Of a DNA stretch of 64,000 bases, positions 31,633 to 43,700 are shown piece after piece (the first letter of the stretch is position 1; each line of letters begins with the position of its first letter). Location of the stretch: NCBI GenBank assembly GCA_030704615.1, contig CM060731.1:87214756-87278755 (forward strand), given 5' to 3'. This stretch comes from Takakia lepidozioides (taxonomy: Eukaryota; Streptophyta; Takakiopsida; Takakiales; Takakiaceae). Under the pieces are notes generated by a model. The model was not told the DNA's origin. It searched no databases and saw only the letters and a list, made by a program, of their open reading frames with translations. A program made the translations under genes and the position numbers.

Positions 31633-32500
31633 TGTAGATGCATATATTGGTATATTTTTCTTTTGAGATCGTTTTTTATCATAAGACAAGCGGTTTCGGC
31701 ATTGTAATGCCAAAACAGGTTAGTTTGTTAGTTATTTGGAAATCGTTAGTAAAGCACGTAGGAAATTAGACAGTGTCTGAGACGACAATGGAAAAGAATT
31801 CTGACGTCAAGATGACCGTAGGAAGCTGCATTGACATCATATTAGACTGCCAATTCGGTACCAGAAACGGCGAGTTAATCATGTTCGAACAATACAGGAC
31901 GACTGTTCCAGTCCCAGATTGCGATCTCTCTTTTCTCCCGCCTTTCAAGTCCAGTAGGAACACACGGCGAGGATCTTGGCAATTGGTGGAAGCGACATAT
32001 ATAGCGATGAAATATCGCAACAAAGCAATTGGCCGCATCGAAACGACAGCAGGTCAGGACGACTTCAAACGGCGAAGCGTGGACTTGTTAGCGGTGCAAG
32101 ACAACTGGAGGGGACTCCGGACAACCTATGACTCAGTGGCAGGGTCAAAGACCCCAGAGCCATCACCAGGGATTTGATTTCCAATTATACCACAAAATAT
32201 GTGTGTAGCGAAAATACGACAAATGGCGAGAAGCGCAATGTTTTACCACCGATGGAGCTGAGAATTTACAGGCTGATACGGGATATATAATTGTAGTTTG
32301 TCACCAAGTTTGATGATTTATGGAGCTGATTAGCAACGGGGCCAAATTATTGAGTCAATGGCACTCACAAAGCCTATTATTTGCATTTCTACTTCTTGGA
32401 TGGATGAAGAATCCAGGAATTCGCCTTGAGGAGCTAGATGGATGAAAAGACAGCTTTCATTTGCCTCTAAGACTTTTCATCCATGTAGAATAGTATATTA
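31633..32500 (+). repeat. 0.9-kb dispersed repeat, copy 2 (ORF intact)
   Basis: Second copy of the repeat at 23,113. It begins with the same TGTAGATGCATATATTGGTA and ends at GAATAGTATATTA, where the LINE begins, so its true right end may be cut off. It keeps the 134-codon ORF open. Confidence 0.85.
31773..32177 (+). CDS. Small protein of the 0.9-kb repeat, 134 aa
   Basis: Open from an apparent ATG (31,773; a second ATG at 31,788 matches the start in copy 1) to TGA. Mixed globular composition: MTVGSCIDIILDCQFGTRNG, VPDCDLSFLPPF, GSWQLVEATYIAMKYRNKAI, NWRGLRTTYDSVAG. No signal peptide, membrane segment or known motif. The same frame in copy 1 has two stops but otherwise mostly similar residues. 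I do not recognise it. It may be the tail exon of a transposon protein or a captured gene. Confidence 0.5.
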   Translation: MSETTMEKNSDVKMTVGSCIDIILDCQFGTRNGELIMFEQYRTTVPVPDCDLSFLPPFKSSRNTRRGSWQLVEATYIAMKYRNKAIGRIETTAGQDDFKRRSVDLLAVQDNWRGLRTTYDSVAGSKTPEPSPGI

Positions 32501-35500
32501 ACCCAATGCCCCCCTACCCCCACCCTCTCCCACATATCACAACTCCCTATCACAACTCCCTGCCCATAGACACCGCCGACCTACCAAATGCATATATCAC
32601 CCCTGTTATGAACATACATACAACCCAACCCCCTCCATCCACCTCTCACCACACCACCCAGCCACCAGTTCCACCAACACGCACACCACCCCATACATGG
32701 TCATACCCAACCTCCATCCACCCGCTTCTTACCCCCTTCTTAACCTCACACACGCTATCCCACCCCCCACAACCTCCCTCATAACGCATTGCCGCCACGG
32801 CCGATATAAACTGCAACCCTTTGCATCCAAACACTCTCTACATCACCCTCCATCACACCAAAACCAATTTAAACTCGCATGTGACGCACTTCTCCTTATA
32901 AGATGTGGGGACATACATCCTAACCCGGGCCCAGATAATATCACTAGCATCATTGATACCCTCCCTCTCGACTCTCAAGAAAGATACACCCTCTACTTCC
33001 AAACAAACACGGTCGCACTTCAACCGACATATCAACACATCTACGAACACTTCAGGCCCTTTCTCGTCTCTCCACTCCCAACCAAACCCCACCCCACATA
33101 CCCAATTACCACCTTTGGCCTCCCTACAAGTGATCACGCCGCGCTAGTCTAGACAGCACACAAACTACACCAATATCCCACACGACACCTTCTATTCTCC
33201 CTTGTCATAAACATCTCTCCACTCCCAACCATCTGTAACGACTTCCTCATAGCCCACCCAGACACACCTGTTTCTGCCCTTCTACACAACTTGCACCTAC
33301 TGCCCGCCCATCCCCACAATTACCTAGCACCTCCCCATCACCTAACTGAACTGCAAAACTCACTCCAACTCCTCCAATCCAACCCCGGAGATGTCCACAA
33401 AATACTCGGCGAATACCTCTCCAACTCTACCCTCGACCCACACATTATCTCTAACAAATTCCCATTTCTCTCTGAACACATTTTAAACGCGACCCTAAAA
33501 GCCCACTCCACAATCCTTGGCTTTCAACCACGGCCTAGCCCACACCTATCCCCCCTCCCTGGACACCCCCGCCACACACCCCCCACCAAACGAACACATC
33601 TCCTTCCAACCCAACCCCCAACTAGACACACACGCCCCCCGCACAGAAAGCGCACTCACTCTGTATTACTACTTGGAATATAGGCTCCCTAGCAACTAGT
33701 ATCCGAAGTCTCATACATCTTCTCAATGACTCTGCCTCCCCACATATTATCCTTCTACAAGAAACCAAACTCCAATACTAACACTCTCAATAGCTCCTAC
33801 CTGAACAAACTTATTATATGCTCTATGGTAACCCACTAACAGCGGCACAATGCCTATCCCGGCGATCAGCTCCCTACCATCCCTCCCGTGGGGGTGTCGC
33901 GCTTGACATCCTCCGTACGCACCACTCGGCTAGCACCACTACCAAAATCAATATTCCCATCCCGTTGTGGTCACACCTCCAAATCATACAAATACACTTA
34001 CCCGCCCTTTCCCCTGTTACCCTTATCCATTTATACATGCCATCGCACACCGATGATCTCTCGCTAATCTCGGATATCCTGCATATAATTTCAAACACCG
34101 TCCCGAAAGGCAACACCACAGCTTCATAATGGCCAGAGATTTTAACAAAGACATAGCAATGCTTGGTCACACTCATAACGGCACCCACAAGCCTCCTACG
34201 GCACCCGACCACGCATCGGCTGAGTTCATCCACCTCCACCAATTTCATTACATCCCCGCCGACCACCACTACTCTAGACAGGGGGGCCTAAATTACTCCT
34301 CATTAAGCACACTAGACGGCTTCTACCTCAAAACACAAAATGACACTCCACCATACCTCAAGAGCCACATACACATCAATAGCCTCTGCAACTCTGACCA
34401 CTACCCGGTATCTATAACCTTCCCTCCTTCGCTCATCCCATTCCGTCCCATCCCATCCACACACACTCCACTCTCCCAATCCCGTATACTATCCCCATTG
34501 CCTCAGCGAAATATAGAAGCATTCCAACACCTCTTTCATCCATCAGTTGCCTCGAGCATATCCCAACTATCTGACATACACTTGTATACCCACCATGCCC
34601 TGTCTCCTGAAGACACATGGCATCAAGCCGAGCTTCAACTTACTACCATTATGACAGAAATGACCAAATGTGTTTTAGCTACATGTTACGCTCCCCCGGA
34701 CGTCCCACAAACCACCCGCTCCACACAAAATGGCGGTTATCTAACACATACACCTCGACTCAACACCTTAATACCTACCACACGATCCGTCGCGCCCTTA
34801 CCATCATACCCCAATCACCCACAACGCATCCCGACAACAACTGGAGGACCGACTCGCGTATTACCTGTCTCAACACCCTCCCCTCCTGTCAAGCACTTGT
34901 ACCCCACCTAGTGACAACTCCGCTCTTCCGCACTAGTGTGCGGCCCTATCCAAAGTAGGCAGGGAAGCTAAGAAAGCAGCATACTCCATCACTAAACAAA
35001 AAAGCCGCTGATAACCATAAAAAATTTGTGTCTTCCTTCAACCAATTACTACATGACCACCCAAAAAAAGCCCATAAAGCTATATTTAACCCATCACTCA
35101 ACCCACCCATTGATTGCCTACGACACCGAGCGGGCCACTTAATAACTGACCCAGCGGCCATCAACAAAGAAATATGGGAGCAAGCCTCATCAACCTATAC
35201 ACCTACAATTCCAAACTGCTTGCATCCACACATACATCCCACTGATTGTGTATGCCAAATCAAACACTACCCATGGCATGACATAGATGGCTTTGCATTA
35301 GACAAGAGAAGCTCCCCTGGCGATTCCATCCTGGACTATTTCACCATTGACCTCTATGAGACATGCCTCAAAGCCCTCTCTAAGTCCAAGGCCCCCGGCC
35401 CGGACCTCATACCAAATGCTATCCTCCGAGCGTTAGATCCACAGCTTCACCACCTCATTTTTACATTTTTCAGGTTCTGCTATCAACTAAAACGCATCCC

Positions 35501-37500
35501 GCAATCCTGGAAACGCAGCCGCACCATCCTACTGTTTAAGAAAGGCGACCCTACTGACCTTAGTAATTACCGACCCATTGCTTTAGCCAATACTATATAC
35601 AAACTATTCACCAGTACGCTTACCACAATGCTTTCTGCCTATGGAGAACAACACCGCATACTCAGTGACCCACAAGAAGGCTTCAGAGCCACACGTAGCA
35701 CCACTAGACAAATACAATACGTTATCTCAGCACTCGAAGATGCCAAACTCACCAAACAAGATATCTATCTCCTCCATATCGACTTTAAGAATGCTTTTGG
35801 CTCCTTAGACCACGGGCGATTACTTGCCATTATGACTGACCTAGGGTACCCCACAGATGCCATCCAGCTTATAGGAAACATTTACACAAACAGTACCACT
35901 GAATACACAGGGACCTACTACGGCTCCACTTCCCCCATCCCGATCCTACGAGGCACCATCCAAGGCGACACCCTCAGTCCGTACCTATTTATCATTTTCC
36001 TAGAACCCCTTCTCCGATGGTTTGCCAGGGCGAAACTAGGCTACCATTACAAAACCTCCCCCAGTGAAATCTCTGCTGCAGCCTACGCGGACGACCTCGC
36101 TATCCTAGCCCACAAGCCCCAACACCTAAACCGCCAAGTTTCCAAACTACACCGCTTCAACATATGGTCTCGTATGGAACTCAATCTCCACAAATGCGCC
36201 ATCACTGCGCCCCCGCAGCCGACTCTCCAAAACCGCTATTTCCTTGCACTGTAAGCTTTATGTCCACTATCCCTTCCCCTTTCTCGGACCTGATGAGCCA
36301 TACACATATCTTGGCATCCAACTAGTTCCCTCCCTCACATGGCATATACAAAAAGCCTCTACCACAACCAAACTGCTCACCAATAGCCTAGCCCTCCTCA
36401 AATCCCCGATTGCCATCAGACCCAAACTATCCATTATACAAACTGTACTCAAAACCCAAATCCAATATTCCTTCCATGCTGCACCCTTCTCCCTCCTTGA
36501 TATCAAAAAAATCGATAAGAATATCGTCCAGCTCACAAAACGGATGTGCCGCCTAGTCACTAGTACCCCCAATGCCCTTACCCAACTCCCTACCGACTGT
36601 TATGGTATCGGATCCAGCCCCTTAATCATCTGCTATGCCCGCACACTCGGTACACAAATCAATGAAGCCGTCAATGTCGACCTTGGCCGCTTAAGTATAA
36701 TCTACCAGGGACTCCTCAAATTCCTTGCCCTCAAATACAATGGTCTATACTCCCTCCCCTCATTACACTCATAGGCTTGCCTGCACTCTCCCATCGCACG
36801 TACCCTGCTCATCCTACGACAAATGAATATCAGCATACAAACAGACCTACCAAACTATCCCATTACCTCGTCACAACTCGAACGCGCATGGCTTACCAGC
36901 CCTTACCTCTCACAACTAAACACCTCCCACCCTAAACAAAGAACGCCCACCCTTACCTACTTCCGGGAAAGACACATCACCACCCTCACCCAACTCATCA
37001 CCGCCACCGGACATAGACTTATCACACCTAAAGAATTCACCCTCAAATACTCTAGAGCCACCACCAAAACCTGTCGATACCTCCATTCCCTCCGCACCCT
37101 ATTTTGTCATCCCTCACCCTCTTGTACCTTGGACTGTATAATCCCATGTCCATACTTCCCCCACACCCCCCAGGATCTACTCCCCCAGTACCGCACCGAC
37201 CCTACAACATCCATCCTCCAACAACTTCAAACCACACGAGCTAACCATGACAGTGCACCCCACTCCACCCCGCACCTCCTACACCACTTATCACCCCCCT
37301 CCCAAACCCTGCTGAGCCCAGACTGCCCCCCATGCCCCCCTTTAGACCCCTCAAACATTACCTCTCCCCTCAACACCTAGCACCACCACCGCATGACAGC
37401 CAGTCACACAACTCCGAAAACCCGGATGCATATGTTATTGAAGCTATTCTAGGCATCAAAACCCAAACATCGATAGAATCTTTTGGTGCCACATGTGTAG
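32501..37500 (+). mobile_element. LINE (non-LTR retrotransposon), C-rich sense strand
   Basis: Carries an APE-type endonuclease and a reverse transcriptase in the order of autonomous LINEs. The left end abuts the 0.9-kb repeat at about 32,501. The right end, a little after 37,380, is not clear and has no obvious poly(A). The plus strand is strongly C-rich and G-poor along its full coding length, unlike its neighbours. Damage is scattered, so it is an old or inactive copy. Confidence 0.85.
32697..37380 (+). pseudogene. LINE polyprotein: 2A-like motif, APE endonuclease, reverse transcriptase
   Basis: Enzyme of target-primed reverse transcription. In order: a Pro/Thr/His-rich N-terminus; RCGDIHPNPGP (32,901-32,933); a linker; the APE endonuclease with TWNIGSL (about 33,674), catalytic QETKL (33,755-33,772), DFN (about 34,136), LDGFYL and NSDHYPV (about 34,390); then reverse transcriptase in a 408-codon open stretch (35,028-36,254) with SKAPGPDLIPN, NYRPIALANTIYKLF, HIDFKNAFGSLDH, LRGTIQGDTLSPYLF and the active-site YADD (36,084-36,095); then PYTYLGIQL and thumb/C-terminal sequence to 37,380. 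No RNase H was seen. Multiple frameshifts and stops separate the pieces. The DIxPNPGP motif before the endonuclease recalls CR1/L2/Jockey-like elements more than the usual plant L1. Confidence 0.85.
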
Positions 37501-37599
37501 ACACTTAAGGGCTACTGCTTTCCATTTGGAAGGTGGACACCTTTCTAATGGCTGTAACCTCCCCTAAGGAAAGTCCCCAGGTAACCACACATTAGGTGA

Positions 37600-37730
37600 C
37601 CAGTTGACCCAAAGACCCCCTTTCATAGCTAGGTTGGCTACAAGGGGTGACACACACAACACACACCTATGTGGCTTTGAACCCCACGACTGCTTAAGGT
37701 GGCCTTGTGCCCTAACCACTGGGCCATCTG
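37600..37730 (-). mobile_element. tRNA-derived SINE head (minus strand)
   Basis: On the minus strand an A box (TGGCCCAGTGGTTAGGGC, 37,726-37,709) is followed by a B box (GGTTCAAAGCC, 37,683-37,673) at tRNA-like spacing. The head is at the right; the body extends left toward the LINE end. It lies in what would be an intron of the damaged coiled-coil gene. Confidence 0.65.
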
Positions 37731-37774
37731 TTGGATGCTTTCTGCAGAATAAAAGAGTACCTCCAAGTTGTAGG

Positions 37775-39835
37775 CAATTTGCTGGGCACTTGCAGCCTCA
37801 GATTCAGCAGATTGGACCCTCTCTGTAACATCCAGGATGGTGGCCTCCAGCTCCTCTTCTCCCTGTTCCGAGCAAGAATGAGGCTACCAGAGTGAAGCGA
37901 CAAGTGCAATGGATCGAGAAATCGAAGTGAGTCTTACCAACAAGCAAGGGACGTAGGGCACCGTGACGTAGTTATGAGGATTCTTTAGGGCAGGTCACAG
38001 GTACTATTGTTCAAAAGGAGGCCAACTAAAGGTTGCGAGCAAAAGATGAGCCTAGAGCATGGGTGGTGCCTGGGGTACGCCTCCCAAAACACCTGAGTAT
38101 TCAAGGCAAGAAAGCTGGAATGTGATTTGGGCATTGGGATGGAAGCTACTGAAGCAACACCATAGTATGTAAGTCATGGACAGACATCAGAGGGACAGGT
38201 CATCGTTGAGGATTAAGCAAACCCTGCCGTAGAGAAATCCAGGTTTCACTCTTAGCCACAACCAAAGAAAGCAGAAAGAGGATTGAAGGGTACAGAACTT
38301 GGCTGGCTTGATGGATTAGCTGGTCCTTGAGTGAAGAGATCTCTTCTTGAGCTGCTGCCACTCTTCGCTGCTCCCTTATCAGGCTGGCATTCTGCATATC
38401 CCAGAATGATGATAAGCAAACAAAAGTGTGTAAATAACAAGTCCACATCCTCATCGGGTATCAACATGGGCTAGAAAGAGTCAGGAGGGGAAATGTGGAC
38501 GAGGACACAGCGTGATATCCACCCGTGGAATCCCCCAACAAAAAACAGATCCTCTCATCTTTCAGGGGTTGAACAGGATATCGCTCACAGAGACAGATAC
38601 CTGTTGGGTGTTCTCTTCCTTCAGATCCTTGCAACTGAAGCTCAAACTCAGAAATCTGTGAACGCAAACATTGGATTCAGAAGCCTGTGCTCTCAGGGCC
38701 TGCAGCTCTCCATTGAGCCTCACGAAACGACTTCTTCTTGAACTCATTCGCATCAGCATCTATTTTTTCCAGGACATCATGAAGCTGTTCCTGTAGGTTC
38801 GGCAACTGGCTGTGTAAGCTTGTATTTTCTTGCACAATGGTCACCCTCCATCCCACCTGTGAGAAAGATCAGCAAAACAAATTTAATGAATGAATCTGGA
38901 GATTGTGACTAGAGGGATGAAGCATGAGGAACAGGAGCAAAAGAAATGAAGGTTTGCCAACTAAGCTGCCCATGTTTGAAGACTGCCAAACTCCTCACTT
39001 GACTTTGCCAAGCTCTCCACTGCAGCCTTCTACTGGGCATCAGAGATATCAGCTCTTTCTTCAGCAGCCACCACCCTTGCCTGCAGCTCCATGGCTACAT
39101 CCTCTGCCTCCTTCAACCAAGTGGACACATTTCTATGATCGAAAATGGGTTCAATAAAAGGCAAGGAGAAACATACACTTTCAGAGAATGTCTACCTACC
39201 GCCAATTTCATTGATCTAATTTGATGTAAGGATGTATCATTTGCAAGACACTCAACTTGTACTTCTTCTGTAATCAGTTGAACTTAGAAGTCAGAGCAAC
39301 TGTCGTCATCTATCAAAATCAAATCCTTTACCTCTACGCAATGGGATCTGTGTACAAGAGGTTCAGTCATGTCTACACAGTACTAGAACCTTAAGTGCTT
39401 TTTTCTGCCTTACTGATTGTGAGTCCAAGATTTGTGCCTTTTCCTGCAGTACTGAAGCCTCCAAATTCATCACAGCATGTGACTTTGGATTGCCATCACG
39501 AGAGCTTCCAGAGAAGTAGCCTTATCTGCAGCATCCTTACCCTGAGATTTGTGGCAGCAAGTAAATCCTCAAGCAAAATCGCTCAAACAATTGCTTTGCA
39601 CTACCCTCACGGTGGGTGGCCCTATCCTCTGCAATTTTGGCTCTTTCTTCCCATTCAACCTCCTTTACTTGTGACATGGTAAGCTCCTGTTCCAATTCAG
39701 CCACCCTGGTTTCCAAAGGGGCAAGTTTCCCTCTTGACTCCCTTGCCTTTGCTTGGTGTGCATCCATTAACCCCTCAAGCACCAATTGTTCCATTGAGGG
39801 TGACCCTATCTTCATGTGTTGATCTCTCTTCCAAT
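37775..39835 (-). pseudogene. Multi-exon coiled-coil protein gene, damaged
   Basis: At least seven exon-like pieces on the minus strand encode continuous coiled coil: 39,835-39,570 (LAPLETRVAELEQELTMSQ), about 39,540-39,425 (DKATSLEALVMAIQ; LEASVLQEKAQILDSQ), 39,130-38,990 (MELQARVVAAEERADISDAQ), 38,860-38,700 (LHSQLPNLQEQLHDVLEKID), about 38,690-38,600 (LRSQISEFELQLQGSE), 38,395-38,302 (REQRRVAAAQEEISSLKDQL) and 37,863-37,775 (EEELEATILDVTERVQSAES). Several have GT/AG borders. An in-frame TAG (39,032-39,030, where CAG is likely) and frameshifts near 38,740 and 39,470 argue for decay. It lies immediately downstream of PELP1 on the same strand. The family is not recognised; a golgin- or filament-like plant protein is possible. 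Confidence 0.5.
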
Positions 39836-40728
39836 TCTTCCTGTTAGTTGTATAGTATAAGCATGCCAGGTATTAACTATTACAAACTTATATCATGTAA
39901 CAGCCTGCTAAGTTTGATGCTAACAATCTCAAATGGAGGTGCTAATACCACACAAAAGATCCAAAAGCATCCTTACCTGAGTTTGCGTCTACAAATGTCA
40001 TTGGTCCCCTTGTAATTGTGGGTAGCACAGTAGGCTCTATAATTTCACTGGACATTCGACTTCATTAACTTTGTTAACCTAATTATTCATCTTGAAGAAT
40101 ACGGTAGAGTATAGCTAAAGAGTAGTGTAACAACTCCCTCAACAGCTCTATCCATAAACAGGGTCAACACCTTAATATCATCTCTCAGAACCAGAATGTG
40201 CTAAGGAGAGAAAGCAGCATCACATATTCAAGGTGTACATGGGAAGGTCACGGTTCAGTTCAAGTTTTCTCTTTCACTGCTATGCCATGGTGTTGGTCCA
40301 TGACATTTCTAGCAAAAATGCAATAGACATTGATGAAATTTATAATAATAGTCCTGATGTAGCTCCTCGGTGTCTTTGTAACTCAAAGTCCACTCTCTAA
40401 GCAAATAATCTGGACTAAAAATGGTGAAGCTAAAAGAAACACATTCATTGATACAAGGCATATTCATCATTCAATCAGGCTTGAAGAGGATCTCAACCAA
40501 TCTATCGCAGGCCTATGCACGCACCAGAATGAAGAACGACTTCCAACCCAAATTGGCCATGTATTCACATAAAGTGGGATGGCAAGTACATTTCACCACA
40601 TTAATTCAAGTTAAACTGGGGTGATCAAATCTCACCTCTTCCACCTCTCCTCTCCACTTTCTGTGGCCCCCTGTGCCTGTCACTGTCTCACTCCTGGTTT
40701 CCAAAGTTGAAAAACTAGGACAACTAGC

Positions 40729-43700
40729 TCACTCTGAATCTGGGTCGCCGTCAATGATATCAGGAAGCTGTGCTCCCTCTGAATCAGACTCTGACCCAAT
40801 ATCCACTGTGGCGATAGGAAAGGTGAATGTGTTCCCAGTCATCGAAAAGATTGAGTTATTCACAGGAAAACTAGATTCAGTGGGCCCTTGGGTGCCCATT
40901 TCCAAATCACAGTCCAAATTTCTTTCTGTATGTGGCAGGCCTCCATCTCGTGCTGCAAGCTTCATTGCATCATCGCCAAGTGCAGAGTCCATAGCCTCTC
41001 CATCTTGGCTTATGATTTCAGGTCTGGAGTCCTGAAAAATATCTCTTTTTGATGAGGAGTCCGCTGGAGGTGAAGCACCCATGACAGGAGCTGAACCCTG
41101 GACACCTACATTTGGGTCTCTAAGAGGTCCCTCTGGCAACAATTCTCTTAAGGCCACTCCCTGGCCTCCCTCACTGGTTCTTTGCATAGGTAATGCATCT
41201 CTTAAAACTTCTATTTGTTTTTGCACCTCCATGGGGCCATCCCCCATCTTGTTGTCAATTTGACCAACAGTTACAGATCCGTGTCCGTCCCCATTCAACT
41301 GATCCCCACCATAGCTGGGAGTGCCTCCCAAGCCTCCTTCATTGAAATCCTCCACCAGCATCCCATCATTTTCTGAGTAAAACAAGTTGTCATCCTCCCC
41401 AAAGTCTTCCCCATATCCAAGCCATGTATCAACCTCCGCCCATGGATCCATGGCCAGCTGTCCAATTTTCAGTGGAGGAGGTATGACCGAAAGACCATTC
41501 GTGCAACCAGTTGGGACTCCCCCAAGGGGACTAGCTGCTGAGGAGGGTTTGCTGGATTTCTGCAAGTGAGAGACTAGAGTTCCACTTGCTGTGGCACGAC
41601 CGGTTGCAATGCCAGCTGCAACAGCTGCAGGAGTGCCAGCTGGCGGTAGGCAGCGAGGGTGGATAAGAGGCTCTAGGGCCAAGAGGGCATGTGAACACAC
41701 TTCAGCTACCTCTGTCCCTGCTTCTTGCCGGCCTGCACAGGACAAAATCAACTATGCTCACATCAGACATGTCCTATGAGTTGAAGTTTGACTGGGATTC
41801 TAGCAGGATGCAGATGCTAACTGTCAGGATATTTACTGAGTATTTCCAGCAAATGTTGCTTGACACTGCACTGTTGAAGTTGTCCGCTGCGAATAACATA
41901 CAAGCTCCTAGCTACAAAGAGTCCAATTCCCTTTAGAGATTTTCGGACTGTGACTTGCTGCAGGAGTGGTGTAGGTTGAAGGGGGTAAATCTACCAAGGG
42001 TAATGTGTTGAACGTACAGAGCAGGGTATCCTGCATGAAGGTGTGCACATTCACTTAAAGCAGCAGAAAATAGCAGAGTACACTATATGGCGAATAAAGG
42101 CAACTGTCAATTTATGAAGATACCAGTGTCTTGAAATGACACTGGCAAGGGCTCAAAGAAGCACATAATTGACACTTCCGGGGAAAAAACGAATCATTAC
42201 ACAGTAGCGAAAATGCCCTACAATTGCCGTTCATATGCGGTTGCTTCTTTTTGGCAGAGAAGGGTGCTTTACCATTTCGGAAGACTGCCAGTCCCTGGCC
42301 CAGATAAGGAGGCCGGTGACAGCATGGTGATAAGAGTGAAGCCAACCAGGCTTGGTAAGCCGCTACCTGGAAGGCTCCTGACGATACACACGTCTTTGTG
42401 CCTTCCATGTAGCAACTCTCCTCTTCAAAAGTTAGACTACCAGAGATGGTGCCCGTTGCAGCTCCCATAGCGACGCTAGCCAGCACTGCATCCACTTCGG
42501 CTCTCCAGCGATCAGGAAGCAAAGCTCCCCCCTGCATAAAAATAGCAACAAAACCTCGTGAGACTGCTTAAACAAACCCTAAGGCATTTCTTCAGAAGAT
42601 TGCTCATTGCAAATGAGTAAGTTTTTATCTCAAGAGATACAACTCCTTCATTCTTGTGAGTGAGGTAGTCTCATTTAGCAATGACTCTGAACAAAAACGC
42701 TACAGTCCAAAGGGAACACGGCACTTTTCTTCTATCTTCACATTCTCCAAAGTTGCCTCTACATGAACTCCCACTGATACCAGGTCTAGTGCAGCACAGA
42801 AAGATGGGGCCATGTCCCTCCATATCGAAGGAAAAGACCGTGCGAAAAGACTGTGCAAACAGATAGTGGATGCCTGACAAAACTGATCGAGAAACTCTAG
42901 AGCAGCCAACTTACAGAAGTAAGAAGAGCCTCCAGTGCTTGGAGAGCTGCAATTTGAACTGCAGCAGGTGCCGTCCCTTCCCCTGCACTGGTTGTTGTAT
43001 AGCCTACCCCATTGACTGAGTGCTCGCCTGGCAAGCCACCTGGTTCCTTGCGCTTACGATGGTTAGTCGATTGGGCACCACCCCACCCCCCTGGAGTCCA
43101 AACTGAGTTGCTCATGCGTGGCGCGCGTACAAATTTGGGAGAGAATATGTTGGACCCTGAAGTTGATCCCTTCAGATCAGAAAGTGCATTACCGACTACA
43201 GCTGGTGCCAGTGCTGATGCCATCCCTGCCACCGCATCCCACAAATTTGGTTCTACTGTGTTGAACTTTAAAGCTCAACTAAGAAAGAGCAAACCATGAA
43301 ACTAGAAAACCTAAACCAGCACAGGGCAAATATCACACATCATGACTCCTCAAAATGTGTCCTTGTTTCCAGATTAACAAACCCTCCTTAGTCACTTTGG
43401 AAAATAAACCTAAAGGAAATAATTTTTACAGATACATCTTCTCTGACCTAACTTATGTTCTGTGGTGAGCCTCTCTATATGACCAGAAATAAACTGCATG
43501 CACACATGCACAGAAATGTAGAAAAGACAATAAGACCAACCTTCCACCCAATTCCCATAAAATAGAGGAGTCTTGTTGGCAACAATGACTTATAAAGAGA
43601 GGCATTAAAAAAATAAAAAAATAAAAAAATCAATTTTGCTTGGCCATATGGCTGTCTCTCACGTCCGATATCAACAGAGCACTTGGAGGGAGAGAGAGGA

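Noticed and set aside
23113-32500. The paired 0.9-kb repeats as the LTRs of the gag element between them
   Set aside because: No TG...CA ends, no primer-binding site after copy 1, no polypurine tract before copy 2, and no target duplication.
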